From positions 45,413,565 to 45,477,564 of the forward strand of contig OZ010599.1 of assembly GCA_963932145.1 (NCBI GenBank): DNA of 64,000 nucleotides, read 5' to 3'. Numbering within the stretch: position 1 is the stretch's first letter; every line of letters begins with the position of its first letter. The position numbers and the translations under genes were made by a program. Shown in pieces: positions 1 to 10,659 of the stretch. The notes below the pieces were generated by a model that saw only the letters and a program-made list of their open reading frames with translations, had not been told where the DNA came from and made no database searches. Source of the stretch: Acanthosepion lycidas (Eukaryota > Mollusca > Cephalopoda > Sepiida > Sepiidae).

Positions 1-81
1 AAGCTGTAAACAGAACATTACATTTAATCAAAATTATGAAGAAATGGCTACTTGAAATATTTTATTAAAAAAGTATATAGT

Positions 82-1186
82 TATACAGGGTATATTTGCA
101 TATATGCTTTTAGTAAACCCTAATTTGAAGAAAACTTAACCTAATGCTATGCAACATATTCCAAATTTTAACATTCTCATTTCTCTTTCAAGCATATTGA
201 GAGCATTAACATGGCAGTTTCCAAGATGACACAGAAAATAAAAAAGTACTTGTGGCAGTAGCCACCAACAGCATCTTTTTGAAATTAGCCACATCCTTCA
301 TGCTGAAGGTCATAAAGAAGCTGAAGGTTTCTGTTAGGGACATATCATCAGGTCCAGATAATCATCTATAATCCCAGCAAGTTGATGAGAACAGCTCAGT
401 GTAATGGAGTCCACTAATAAATGTATGATGCATGAGAATATCACATACAAGTTCTGCATGATAAGGAGAGAGCAGTTCATATCTGACAAGACCTGGGAGA
501 ACAAGTCGTGTTGTTTAAAGCATTCACTTAACAATTTCTGATTCTTCTTTGTACCAGAACCTCTGATGAATCTATGCAAACCTACGCTGCTGCAGACTAA
601 ATTCACCTCATCTATGATCATGCTGTGTCATGAGCAATGAGAGTCATGTCATGCTACTCCACTCCTTCTCATAGGTTTTCAGCACCAATGCTACTCTCTA
701 CATTGAGGTTCTAGACCCAGTGGTCAAGCCTTAGATTAAGAGAATGGCACAGGAAGCTATATGTGTTTCAGCAATACTTTGCTCTTTCACACATGGCTCT
801 TGTAACCCAGAATTAGCTGGCCTAGAATTTTCATGATCATATCACCCCAAACATGTGGCTTCCTACCTTACCTGGTCTGCTATATCTGAGGCATTGTCAA
901 GAATGAGACCAAATAATGGACCCACAATACCATATTGAAGGCTACCAATGTGGTCATAATATCCAACATGAAAGAGAACCACCTGATTAAAGAATGCAGT
1001 TGATTCTCAGTTTCATATCAAATCTATTCTTAAGGCTGAAGATGCTTTTATTTAATTAAGAATTTTCTCTTTCTCCAAATTGAACATATATATGCATTTT
1101 TTAATATACTGTTTTTTCTATTGAATATTTTTTGTTTTTCCTTCATATTATAATTTGTCCTCTATTACCTGGCACACCCTGTATAT
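82..1186 (+). pseudogene. Mariner-type DNA transposon fossil (element 1)
   Basis: Decayed Tc1/mariner transposon. The left end reads TATACAGGGT and the right end ACACCCTGTATA, an inverted pair. Inside, plus-strand pieces in shifting frames match a mariner transposase in the right order. ENITYKFCMIRREQFISDKT starts near 434. The second catalytic block, near 720-830, reads YVFQQ then FHDHITPNMW; its Asp looks replaced by Tyr. YYI-stop-GIVKNETK, the block after the third Asp, lies near 875-905. NMKENHLIKECS lies near 965-1000, the usual C-terminal helix. Frameshifts and stops are many, so it is dead. The family assignment rests on remembered mariner consensus, not on a search. Confidence 0.75.
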
Positions 1187-1190
1187 AATA

Positions 1191-1753
1191 TATAGGGTGT
1201 GTCCAAAACATTGACATCATTTAAAATGTGAATAGCTGAGTAGCTATACATTCCAAGAAAACAAAATTAAATAGGCTTCATGTTGAACAATAAAAGATTT
1301 ATTTATCAAAATTTGAACAACATATTCAAAGGGATATAGATTTTATAACCAATTTCACAAAGTTTCACAAATGTTAAATATGCACACCATCTATGACACA
1401 ATAGATGGCACAATAATCAGTAGTCCAACACCAGTCAGACATGTTGTAGCATGTGTTGTGTAACATTCTCCTGTGCCTCAGTGATTCCCTGCTTAAGTTT
1501 CTCTAATCTTGTAGGAAGAGTGGGGATATAGAGCCGTCTTTCCACATGGCCTTATAGAAAAAAATCACACAATGTCAAGTCAGGTGAACATGGTGGCCAT
1601 TTCAACAGCACATTGTCAATATCTCTTCCTGGTAGATTCCAATTGAGATATGTACGCACAGTCATTTTGTTAAAATTTGATATCATTTGAGCAAGAATTG
1701 GCTATGTTATTAGACTACAAAATGACTGCAATTTGGGGAGGGCACCCTGTATA
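1191..1753 (-). pseudogene. Mariner-type transposon fossil (element 2, internally deleted)
   Basis: A short element follows element 1 almost directly. It begins TATAGGGTGTGTCC and ends GGCACCCTGTATA, so its ends are inverted and resemble those of element 1. On the minus strand, about 1640 down to 1400 encodes LLKWPPCSPDLTLCDFFL, then an RLYIPTLPTRLEKLKQGI-like stretch and EAQENVTQHML. This is the DDE catalytic C-terminus of a Tc1/mariner transposase of the type common in arthropods. The N-terminal half and the first two catalytic Asp are missing. At about 560 bp it is a deletion derivative. It differs in family from element 1, so this is not a simple duplication. Confidence 0.7.
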
Positions 1754-1759
1754 TAATAG

Positions 1760-2940
1760 TATATTTAAGAAAATAGATGATTTTTCTATTGCATGTCTTT
1801 GTTTTACTCTATATTATAATTGCTTCTCAGTGCACTCAGTACATATTCAAATGCTAAAATCTAAAAATTCACAAAAATTTTAGTTTAAATTTGAAAATTG
1901 CAATTTTACTTAATATTGTAAATTTGTACATTTTTCATACTTGTTTTCGCTATATCAAAAACACTATGCTTGCAAAAGCTTTAAGAATAGTTTTACTATA
2001 ATATTGTATTATAACATTAATCATTAATTTAGGATTATTCATATTATTTGCTGTGCATTTCTCTACCTGCAAAACTTTTGTACTGCAATTACAATTATTA
2101 TGAAAATTTGCAATACTATTCTATAATATATTTGTGATTAGTTCATGTAGCAGAGTTATTTACATTGCATTTCTATAATGAAATAATTCACAGTATCTTA
2201 CTATAGTAAAATATTTGTAATGCATAATGTAGTAAACCCTACATAAAAAGGAATGCTGGACAATCTACTCACAAATTTAGAGGAGACTAGAAGTAACAGA
2301 AATGTGAATTTACTGATGGATGCTAAGACTATTATGGACATTCTCTGTAAATCATATTTTCATCATTTTTTAACTAGACTTTTTCTTGCTTGTTTGCAAT
2401 TTCCATGACTCCTCTCTTTAAGTTTCAGTCTCTCAGTCTTTAATTTATGCTTTTTTTATGCTTTCTTTCTCTCTGTTTCTTTCTCCCTTTATATCAGTTT
2501 TTTCTCTTCTATTTGTCCAACCCTTACTTTAAATACTTATATCTCATTTCATGATTCCACCTTAAGACAAAGAATTCTGCGAATACCATGTATAAAACAT
2601 TTGAGCAATGAAGAATTTTTAAGGTATATAAGAATGACAAAGAAAGTTATACTTACAATCAGAAAGAGACAAATGAAATTTCTGTAATACATCCTCTGCA
2701 ACACATCTCTATTATAAAATCCTCAATGCATTGCTGTTATAAAATTTTCTGTGTTCATTTATATAGTGAATACTTTGTTATACATTACTCTAAAGAACCA
2801 TTTGTAATGAATTTCTGTAACATATCTCTTTGTATAGCATTTTAATATTAAATCCAGATAAAAGATGCTAATTTAAATAAAACCATGAATGTAAATGATA
2901 TATAATTTCAAAATATTATTAATGTTTCTCCCAAATTAAA
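1760..2940. other. AT-rich stretch with no recognised feature
   Basis: Very AT-rich sequence. Short open frames are low-complexity, and I recognise no repeat family, RNA or exon. It is probably intron or intergenic DNA. Confidence 0.5.
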
Positions 2941-2949
2941 AGAACTTAA

Positions 2950-2958
2950 AAATGATGA

Positions 2959-2990
<32 letters not shown>

Positions 2991-2991
2991 G

Positions 2992-3030
<39 letters not shown>

Positions 3031-3040
3031 AACAACAACC
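2950..3040. repeat. Compound trinucleotide microsatellite
   Basis: Consecutive runs of GAT, GGT, ATT and finally AAC repeats. The units grade into each other by single substitutions, as expected for slippage plus point mutation. Confidence 0.9.
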
Positions 3041-3599
3041 ACTGTTCTGTAAGTTCAGTAGAATGATATATTACTTAATGTTAATGTTTACAATTCAGAT
3101 AAAAGATATCCTTCCTATTGAAGTTATTTGTGAAATCATCAATAACAGGCTGAGCATTCCACACAAAAAGAATGGTTTATATCACATAGCATGCTTCTCA
3201 GTTCTAGATGTAAAAGATACACCTGATCAGGAATGTCCTGCAATAATCTATAGGAGAAGAATATTATGGAATTATGGTAATGATATTAATTATGATTAAC
3301 TGATTTACTATCATAATCATATTTAAACATGTGGAAATTTGGAGTCTTCAGCTGAAAGTAGGCTTTAAGTCGTATTGATTCATTATCTTAAAAATAGATT
3401 TTCATCAACAAAAATTTTCTGAAAATAATTTTATTGAAAGTTGTGACTTTGCTGATTCACAAGTTGCCCTGGATGGAATTGATATTTCAGAAATCACCAT
3501 TTGACTCTTTTAGCAGAATAAAGAAAATTGGTCAACCCTGAACAATCGAAGGGTCAATTCAATTTTCTTTTCTGTGTTCAGTTTTGCTGTTTATTCACC

Positions 3600-4385
3600 A
3601 CTGAATCAGTGAAGAAGAAGAAAAAAAGAACTAGTAGTAAGGAAAAATAATGGGAAAATACAGAAGGAAACTAACATAGATTATTAGAAAAAGGGAGAAC
3701 ATAAAGAGAGAGGGTGTGTGTGTGACAGAAAGAAAGGAGAAAATGGAATAGGAGAGAGAAAGAAAGAAAGAATTAAAATATCAAATGAATCAATTTTCCT
3801 TTACACATTTTAATTTTGAAGCTTCAGGATGAAAATAAAATTAAAGAAGAAAGGGACAAATATGGAAATGAGGTTTGAAGACATAAGAAAGGAATGAAAC
3901 TGAGAATAAGTAAGAGAAATAGTGAAACAAAAAATGAAGAGATCAAACCAGTGAAGGGGTGAAAAAAAATGAGATAATGTATAAATAGCAGAGAAAGAGA
4001 AAGAAAAAAGAAAGTAGAAAAAAGAAAACACAGAGATGGATATTAAAAGGCAACAATTGGTTTTTTGCCCAAGTCTTTTATTATTTCAGAACCGAGACAG
4101 AAGACAAAAAGGAAAGACAAAATAACATATAGAGATAAAGAAAAAGAAAATTATTGATAGAGAAAGGAAATATAAAGACATAGAGAGATAAAGAAAGAAG
4201 AGAAGAAAGAAAGAAGAGAAAAAGAAATAAGAGAAAAAAGAAAGAGGATAAAAAGAAAGAAGAGAAAAAGAAAGAAGAGAAGAAAGAAAGAAGAGAAAAA
4301 GAAAGAAGAGAAGAAAGAAATATAATACAAGATAAAAAAAACGAAAAAACAATGAATTTCATGAAGCCAAGAAGAAAAAAAAAGG
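3600..4385. repeat. Long purine-rich (GA/GAAA) tract
   Basis: About 780 bp is dominated by A and G on the plus strand, nearly pure between 4175 and 4335 with repeated GAAAGAAGAGAA motifs. The minus strand gives spurious Phe/Ser/Leu-rich open frames of about 90 codons; these follow from the pyrimidine bias and are not genes. Mirror-repeat purine tracts of this kind can form triplex DNA. Confidence 0.85.
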
Positions 4386-4397
4386 ATTAACCAATAA

Positions 4398-4860
4398 ATG
4401 GACCTCATAAATCAGTTTAGCTTTTCTTCAGGTCAGTGGGGGAGAGGGTCTTTCCCTTCTTATGTCTCCCAAACAACAATTAGGCAGACAGCAACCATCA
4501 AGGCACTCCCACTTGCCTGCCAGTTTCTGTGCCTCATACAACTAAACTGGCCGATCATTTTGTGCTCTGTGTGCACACACTGCCTCGTTGCCGCATGCCA
4601 TCTTTCACTTGCCCAAGACACATGTGCCAGCAATTTTCTATTTGCTGAAGCCACACAAAGAACTCTTCCACGAAGGCATACGTGATGGCACTGAGCACTG
4701 ACCAATCCATCAATGGAGGTGAATCCTAAACATGTCATATTGCTACACCATACTTGCACTGGCTTCACAAAGCCATACAGTTTCAAAGATTCTGTCCATA
4801 GTTTGCGCGGACACATGACCATCAACACTTCACACGATATGTTTACAGCTTTGGGAATTC
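4398..4860. other. GC-raised, open but unassigned segment
   Basis: Base composition rises to near 47% GC, against about 30% around it. A 122-codon minus-strand frame (4460-4828) and a 95-codon plus-strand frame (4398-4685) overlap here. The minus frame product, with MLMVMCPRKLWTESLKLYGF near its start, matches no family I know and has no clear domain, signal or repeat. Neither frame has convincing splice borders. It may be an old transposon, a UTR exon or a conserved noncoding block. Confidence 0.35.
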
Positions 4861-5360
4861 AGTCTGAAATAGTCTGGCTCGCTGTTTGACACGTCTCTTC
4901 TTGTTTTCCCCAAATCTTTCTTTCAGTGCATGACACAAGTTAAAATGGAGATTCTTTCTTGAATTGAATTAGACAGCAACTTCTTTTCTCTCATTTGGGT
5001 AATCTCACAATCCCAAAGTTCTTTGACACTCTCAATTTCATTCAGACTAAGGCATTAATAGTACATGTTTTTAGATTGTTTCTAACTTTACAGAATATAA
5101 AGAACAGATCTTCTGTTAGTAACTATGCAATGTTTGAATGATTTACTTGGGATTTAAATTCTGGGTTACAGATTAAATCCTTTGTGCCAGCAAAACTGCA
5201 AGTATGATATTTGCCCTACTGTCCTCTTGCCACCAATTGATTTTTTTAACAATATACAGAACCATCCAAGACTTTCCAAATCAAATAAAACAAAATATTA
5301 GAAAACATTAAAAAATGGTGTGTATGTGTTGGGTTCTTTTGACTTTGAGTTTAGCTATTG
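4861..5360. other. No recognised feature
   Basis: AT-rich single-copy-looking sequence without a recognisable repeat or exon. Confidence 0.4.
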
Positions 5361-5362
5361 TT

Positions 5363-5363
<1 letters not shown>

Positions 5364-5447
<84 letters not shown>

Positions 5448-5450
5448 ATT
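5364..5450. repeat. (TA)n(TG)n microsatellite
   Basis: About 30 TA units continue directly into TG units. Such compound TA/TG arrays recur across the window. Confidence 0.95.
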
Positions 5451-6282
5451 CACATATGCATAAATCCGTTTATACACTGGGTGTCTGAATCTTGAAAAAA
5501 TATAATTTTCTTATTGTAGATTCATTCAAATCATTCAACCATGTATGGGTTTTTAAACACACATTTAAATATACAGGTGTATGTGTACATGCATGAATAC
5601 ATATAAGCACATACACACACACTGATGTATATATGTGTGTGTGTGTTTTATTGAAGACAAACAATTTATGTCTGTTAGATTTTTTAATTATTTTTTCTTG
5701 TTGATAGATTAGTTTCTGTATGTTGGTGTTGAAGGTGTAGAGGAATTGTCCACATTTCACGTTAGTTCTTATAAAGGTTCCAAGCTTTTGACTGGCTTCA
5801 GTCATTATCAAAAAGGAAAGGAATTAATGAATTTCAAAGTTCATCTCACAATTGTTTGCATTTTTGTGATTATTTCGAATGTTAAGTTTTGAATATTTGT
5901 GATTTCTTGTGGACGTGATGATATTTTTTAGTTTTAAAATTTTGTAGTATCACAAAAACATTATGTAGTATGGATTCTGAAAATTTTAATAAATTTTAGA
6001 ATGCTTATTCCAAAATCATAAGTGATTTTGTTGATTATTGACTGTCTTGACATAATATGAATAGCATTTAAAATTTATAATCTTTTTTAGGATTTCTTTT
6101 GTTGAGTATTATTTTGTCATTCATAAGGAGCTATATTATTGTCATTTTTTTCTTTTCTGTCTCATATTGATGTATAGCATTTTGCTTAGAATTATAACAA
6201 GTGAGTTTTTGAAAAACAACAGTTGGGGTTAAATACAACTTTAACACTATCATATCACATCTCATTATGAGTCCTGTGATCC

Positions 6283-6505
6283 TTTAGGATCATAGGGAAA
6301 CCACATGTACTGCAGCCATAACTGCAGTGGTGTGTCTTGGACAATATAGCTTGACAGAGACCATCCTTTTTCAAACTAGTTTTTAAATTCAGAATAATCC
6401 TTCTACAAGGTACGAGAATCCATAGCTGGGGGGGAGAAGAGATAGATTCAAATCCTTCCCAAGGTGTTTGTGCTAAAGAGAACATAAGGAACTCAACCAG
6501 AATTT
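6283..6505 (-). mobile_element. tRNA-derived SINE, diverged copy (family B)
   Basis: The minus strand carries the shared SINE body: ACCTTGGGAAGGATTTGAAT, then TCTCTTCTCCCCCCAGCTAT, then a diverged distal part with TTCTGAATTTAAAAACTAG. The tRNA-like head lies at the high-coordinate side and is poorly preserved. It matches the body of the copies at 14056, 22515 and 41475. Confidence 0.65.
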
Positions 6506-6671
6506 GAACTTGGCTTGTCTAAAAATTAAAAAATGAGATAATTTTTGGTTTTTCCTGTAAAAAATACATATGCTCTGTTAAAATAAAAAACATCAGGCTC
6601 ACAGTGGATCAGTTTTAATAATCAATATTACTAGGATCCACCCGAATTATATACCAATGGATCAATTACCT

Positions 6672-6673
<2 letters not shown>

Positions 6674-6734
<61 letters not shown>

Positions 6735-6760
6735 AGATAGATAGATAGATAGATAGATAA
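6674..6760. repeat. (TA)n(GATA)n microsatellite
   Basis: A TA run is followed by GATA units. Confidence 0.95.
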
Positions 6761-6769
6761 GGATGAGCC

Positions 6770-7660
6770 AAACATTATAACATATGGTGTTGGTTATCCA
6801 TATGGCTGCAAAACAGCCCTCACCCAACCAATGAGGTATGCAATTTGTACCACAGTTTGAGAGGAAAGTGTCTCTTCACTTTTCACATTGATAAGTTTTA
6901 GCTGCCTAATGCCTCAACAATGGGATTTTTCCCTCTTTGGGTCCTTGCCAATGGGTACTCAATACAACAAAACATGAGAATACCATTAGCTGTACCTGTT
7001 TATAAATGTTCTGACCTTGTATAATGGACATAACAATTTTGCCTTTATCAAAGTCACTCAATTTTTTTTTCTTGTATATTTACTGCAGCATTCATCACAT
7101 CAAAGTGAATTAATCAAGCTTGACTTTCCTGCTAATATGCCCCTGATCCTGACTTGCACATTTGTAATGAAACTGTAGTTTCTATTCTTAACACATTAAG
7201 TTATGGCTCCTCACTGTATGTTTGTCTGTGTAAGCATTAGTCAAAAAGTATTATCTGTTCTTTAATTGCACAACTAATTTAATCATTAAAGCACAGAAAA
7301 TATACCACAATGAATACAAAATGTTTTCCAAATCTAGTCTTCAATAGAATTCCCTTCCTTCTTAATTATAGTATTCCACTTTTAAATGATACCTATTTCA
7401 TAGAAACTGCCTTCTCTGCCATATGCAAGTTGCCAACTTTTCAAAAACATTCATGAGCATCCTGTGAATATTTTCAACACTTTTTCCTTCTAAAAAGAAA
7501 AATGATATGTACTTTCTTACAAAGGATTATGGGTGAGAAAAGAGAAGCTATAACCACAATTTTTTTCTTGGACTTCCAGATAGTTTATAGCTCTGAAAAA
7601 AAAAGGAATTCTAAAACCTTTAATATTAAATTATAACAGGTATTTCTTTTTTACTGACCC
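6770..7660. other. No recognised feature
   Basis: Unassigned AT-rich sequence. A weak minus-strand resemblance to a mariner C-terminus near 7230-7400 was not strong enough to call. Confidence 0.35.
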
Positions 7661-7661
7661 T

Positions 7662-7746
<85 letters not shown>

Positions 7747-7939
7747 TCTAAGTTTAAATTTGCCTTACATGGTTAGTATTGGGGGTGAGGAAGAATATGC
7801 TACACTAGTCTTCCAAGTTTAAGGGTCTCCTTGCCTTGAAAACAACCATTCAAACTAAAACAGCCAACATATAGGCATTATATATATATATATATATATA
7901 GGCATTACTTACACACACACATTATATATATATATATAG

Positions 7940-7988
7940 TCGCCTGATGATTGCATCTGTCACCTCTAAGTGTTGACTTCTATGTTCA

Positions 7989-7995
<7 letters not shown>
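7940..7995 (+). mobile_element. Fragment of hammerhead-bearing TA-flanked repeat
   Basis: Sequence GCCTGATGATTGCATC followed by GTCACC and GTTGACTTCTATGTTCACTT is the same module as the full inverted-repeat element at 40383-40481. One arm and the start of the hammerhead core (CTGATGA) remain, while the GAAA half is missing. It lies between two TA arrays, like its relatives. Confidence 0.55.
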
Positions 7996-8051
<56 letters not shown>

Positions 8052-8057
<6 letters not shown>

Positions 8058-8089
8058 AAAAGGCTTTATATAAAAAGCCTTTTTATTAT
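8052..8089. repeat. Perfect hairpin at the edge of a TA array
   Basis: Arms AAAAAGGCTTT and its complement form a hairpin of about 17 bp with a 4 nt loop, directly after the TA run. It may be a small fold-back insertion. Confidence 0.7.
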
Positions 8090-8276
8090 ATCCTTACTCT
8101 GTCCTGGACATTGAGTTCTACCTGGATTCTATCCTCTCGGAATTCTTTATTCAAAAAATATACATGTGTGTATATGCACCTGTGGATTTTGCATATATAT
8201 GTATATTTATCACTAATATTATCTATAGATATACACATAGATAGATAGATATACACATAGATAGATAGATATACAC

Positions 8277-8313
<37 letters not shown>

Positions 8314-8324
8314 GAAAATCCAGC

Positions 8325-8870
8325 TTGGGTTGGCAGGACATCTTTCTCAACTGAGTGATAGCAGATTTACAAAACAACTTCTAACAAGCTGGTCAGTTGG
8401 AAGGCCACTCTTGCATTAGAGAGAAAAGCCAATCTGAAACAATGCAGCATTCCCTTTTCTTCCTGGGAAAACAAAGCGTCAGAGCAAAGGAGCTGACACC
8501 TGTTTCTGCTTCTCATCTATACAAAGGTTTGAGTGAGGCTGACTTGAACATTGGCATGCAAATACTAAAGCAAGTTGGCATCATGCTGCTCCTCTCAACA
8601 ATAGCCTTACCTGCCACTATGGGTTTGTTGCACACTATAAAGCAGGCCATGCTTTTTACTCACAGAAACATGTGGCAATTGATCCCCAACCACTAAAGCA
8701 AAATGGCTCAACCACATGTCTCATTTGTCCAAAAGTTTGCAAAACACCTTCAGGCCTCAGGAGACTCGTGTGTGTCTATAGAAATTGAGCATATCTTTAC
8801 TTTACTGAGCCCTCATTTGTCATCCACAATGAGAAAGTCCACAACCATATATATAGCTTGAAGTTTATGT
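8325..8870 (+). mobile_element. LINE 3' fragment (post-RT C-terminal domain)
   Basis: A 5'-truncated non-LTR retrotransposon. Frames read LGLAGHLSQLSDSRFTKQLL near 8335-8390, matching the usual (R/K)W-GH-x-R-x-D-x-RLPKQLL block downstream of reverse transcriptase. Near 8700-8770 they read CLICPKVCKTPSGLRRLV, a CxxC zinc finger followed by the GLR-type helix that ends many mollusc LINEs. Several frame changes and stops lie between, so it is dead. A 99-codon open stretch (8397-8696) is a frame shadow in this region. The clade (RTE- or CR1-like) cannot be fixed by eye. Confidence 0.7.
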
Positions 8871-9021
8871 TCATGCATAAAACATAAAATTCCAATAACC
8901 AAAAATGCTATTCTTAAAAGAATGCTCAATACAGAGTAAAGCAAATATTATTTATTCATAAATTATAGCATAAACATCTCATCTTGTTTATGTTATAATT
9001 TTTGAATAAATAAATTATGTG

Positions 9022-9025
<4 letters not shown>

Positions 9026-9075
<50 letters not shown>
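9026..9075. repeat. (TA)n microsatellite
   Basis: Pure TA array joined exactly to the inverted-repeat element that follows. Confidence 0.95.
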
Positions 9076-9078
<3 letters not shown>

Positions 9079-9570
9079 TATTGGGGCAGAACATCATTAT
9101 TCAAACATATATTGTTAAATATAACAGACAATGAATGTCTATTATGTTTGATCATGAGGCGTTCTAAGCTTCATATAGTTGCTTTAGTTTCAAGAGAAAA
9201 TAAAGATAAAAACTGTCCAACATATTTTTTATTCTGTTGTTCCTTGATTTAAGCATTACAAATTTATGGCCTGTGTCTGCTATTCCATGACCGTTATCAT
9301 CGCATAGCAAATTTCTATGTAAACATAACAGGATGTCACCTTTGATGGTGAACATCTCTGTTGTAATGTCTATATACCACTCAGAAGATGGCTCATGTGA
9401 GCTCAAAGCTTAGATCAAGGAACAGAATAATAAAAAATATCCAGATGTTGGACAGTTTTTGTCTTTATTTTCTCTTGAAACTAAAGCAACTATACAAAGC
9501 TTAGAATGGCTCATGATCAAATATAATAGACATTCATTGATGTTATATTTAATGATATATGTTTGTTTTT
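9076..9570. mobile_element. Inverted-repeat retroelement-like unit with hammerhead-like core
   Basis: The left arm (9076-9248) begins GTGTATTGGGGCAG. The right arm (9413-9570) is its near-complete inverse; shared stretches include AAGATAAAAACTGTCCAACA and its complement. The centre of about 165 bp holds CAGAAGATGGCTCATGTGAG then CTCAAAGCTTAGATC, a hairpin in the position and style of a hammerhead core (CTGAAGA, stem II, GAAA) with a few core changes. A second copy of arm plus core lies at 27164-27440, and a related core at 40090-40200. The arrangement fits a non-autonomous Penelope-like element or retrozyme, but no coding part remains. TA arrays flank both sides. Confidence 0.6.
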
Positions 9571-9575
9571 ATATA

Positions 9576-9578
9576 TAT

Positions 9579-9640
<62 letters not shown>
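9576..9640. repeat. (CA)/(TA)n microsatellite
   Basis: Short CA run followed by a pure TA array. Confidence 0.95.
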
Positions 9641-9643
<3 letters not shown>

Positions 9644-9759
9644 TTAAAACTGATGCATAAAAAATGCTCAATAGAGATTGTATAAAATAGAAAAATATAT
9701 AATTTCCACAGCTACTTTAGTTTCATATTGAAGTAGAGATCATAAGGTGGGACTAATAT

Positions 9760-9873
9760 ATATTTTTATTTATTATTATTATTTTATTATATTATTATTA
9801 TTTTTATTTATTTCACCTTACTTTAGGGTGAAATCTATGTAAGCATTGTAATTATGTTTTTTATATTTTATCT

Positions 9874-9906
<33 letters not shown>

Positions 9907-9910
9907 TCTT
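9760..9910. repeat. ATT/AAT-rich simple repeats
   Basis: Imperfect TTATT runs near 9765-9800 and an AAT run at 9880-9905. Confidence 0.85.
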
Positions 9911-10375
9911 AAAATACATCAAAATTACTTAAATTTAATATCTCAGCAGAATTTTCTAAAGAAGCTTCTCAAAAGAGAACTAGAACAATAGTCAGTAAAT
10001 TAATAAAAGTTAAAGATATTAATAAATTAATAAAAGATAAGTTAATTTAACATTTATTAATTCATTGATTACATGTACACGTGTGTGTGTGTGTGTGCGT
10101 TAGTACTTTGCTAATATTCTTGAAAATGATGAATCTGAACCTCTTTTTAATTGGACAGAATTATTCTTGAATATGTAAACTACAATTATGGCTGTCAGTT
10201 TTACTTTTATATAGTATCAAAAGTTGCTGATAGGTTAGTTTTAATCATCAGTGGTGGTTTAAAGTGTGTAAAAACTGATCCAAGAAGAGATTGAACTGTA
10301 GAAAAATAAGACTACAGTATCTCAGTTATAAACAGTAAGACATGAGGAATATTTTTATTACTTTCTAGTAGCTGA

Positions 10376-10650
10376 GAGGCACAGTGGAGAAATGGATAGC
10401 GGCTTGGATTGAGGAATCGGATGGCCGAGTTCAAATTCCACTCGAATCCATTACATTCACTTACATACTAATACCCTTGGGAAAGATACGTATCCTCTTC
10501 TTGCGCCCCCAGCTATGGGTAAGTAGTAGGACAAGACTGGGTTCTATAGCCTTGGATGGCAACTGGTCTACCACAGAAAGAAATGGCAATCTACTGCAGG
10601 AAAAAATCTGCCTCGTCAGTCATGTATCAAAAAATACATGATCGCCCAAC
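10376..10650 (+). mobile_element. tRNA-derived SINE (family A), near full length
   Basis: The head GGCACAGTGGAGAAATGGAT holds a pol III A-box-like start and GAGTTCAAATTCC is the B-box. The body contains AATACCCTTGGGAAAGATAC and CCCCCAGCTATGGG. The distal part holds CTATAGCCTTGGATGGCAAC, CTGCCTCGTCAGTCATGTAT and a short hairpin AATACATGATCGCC. This matches the copies at 12936, 14655, 17983 and 42836. No protein is encoded; open frames here are incidental. It is the most abundant SINE of the window and was presumably mobilised by a LINE. Confidence 0.9.
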
Positions 10651-10659
10651 TGAGTAGCT

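Larger units (their letters stand above)
7663..8320. repeat. Cluster of TA, TG, CA and GATA microsatellites
   Basis: TA/TG array at 7663-7744, short TA runs at 7880-7900 and 7924-7939, a long TA run at 7992-8053 and GATA or CACATAGATA runs at 8225-8312. Between them lie a hammerhead-like piece at 7940 and a hairpin at 8052. Only those two small features interrupt the simple repeats. Confidence 0.9.

Noticed and set aside
3063-3299. 78-codon plus-strand frame, KDILPIEVICEIINNRLSIP near its start
   Set aside because: No splice consensus, no known domain, AT-biased composition and no support from a neighbour. It could be chance or old repeat, so it is not called as a gene.
4081-4408. Three overlapping minus-strand frames rich in Phe, Ser and Leu
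   Set aside because: They are translations of the purine tract's complement; low complexity explains them.
7230-7400. Possible mariner C-terminus on the minus strand
   Set aside because: Only a vague resemblance with no catalytic block; not enough to call.
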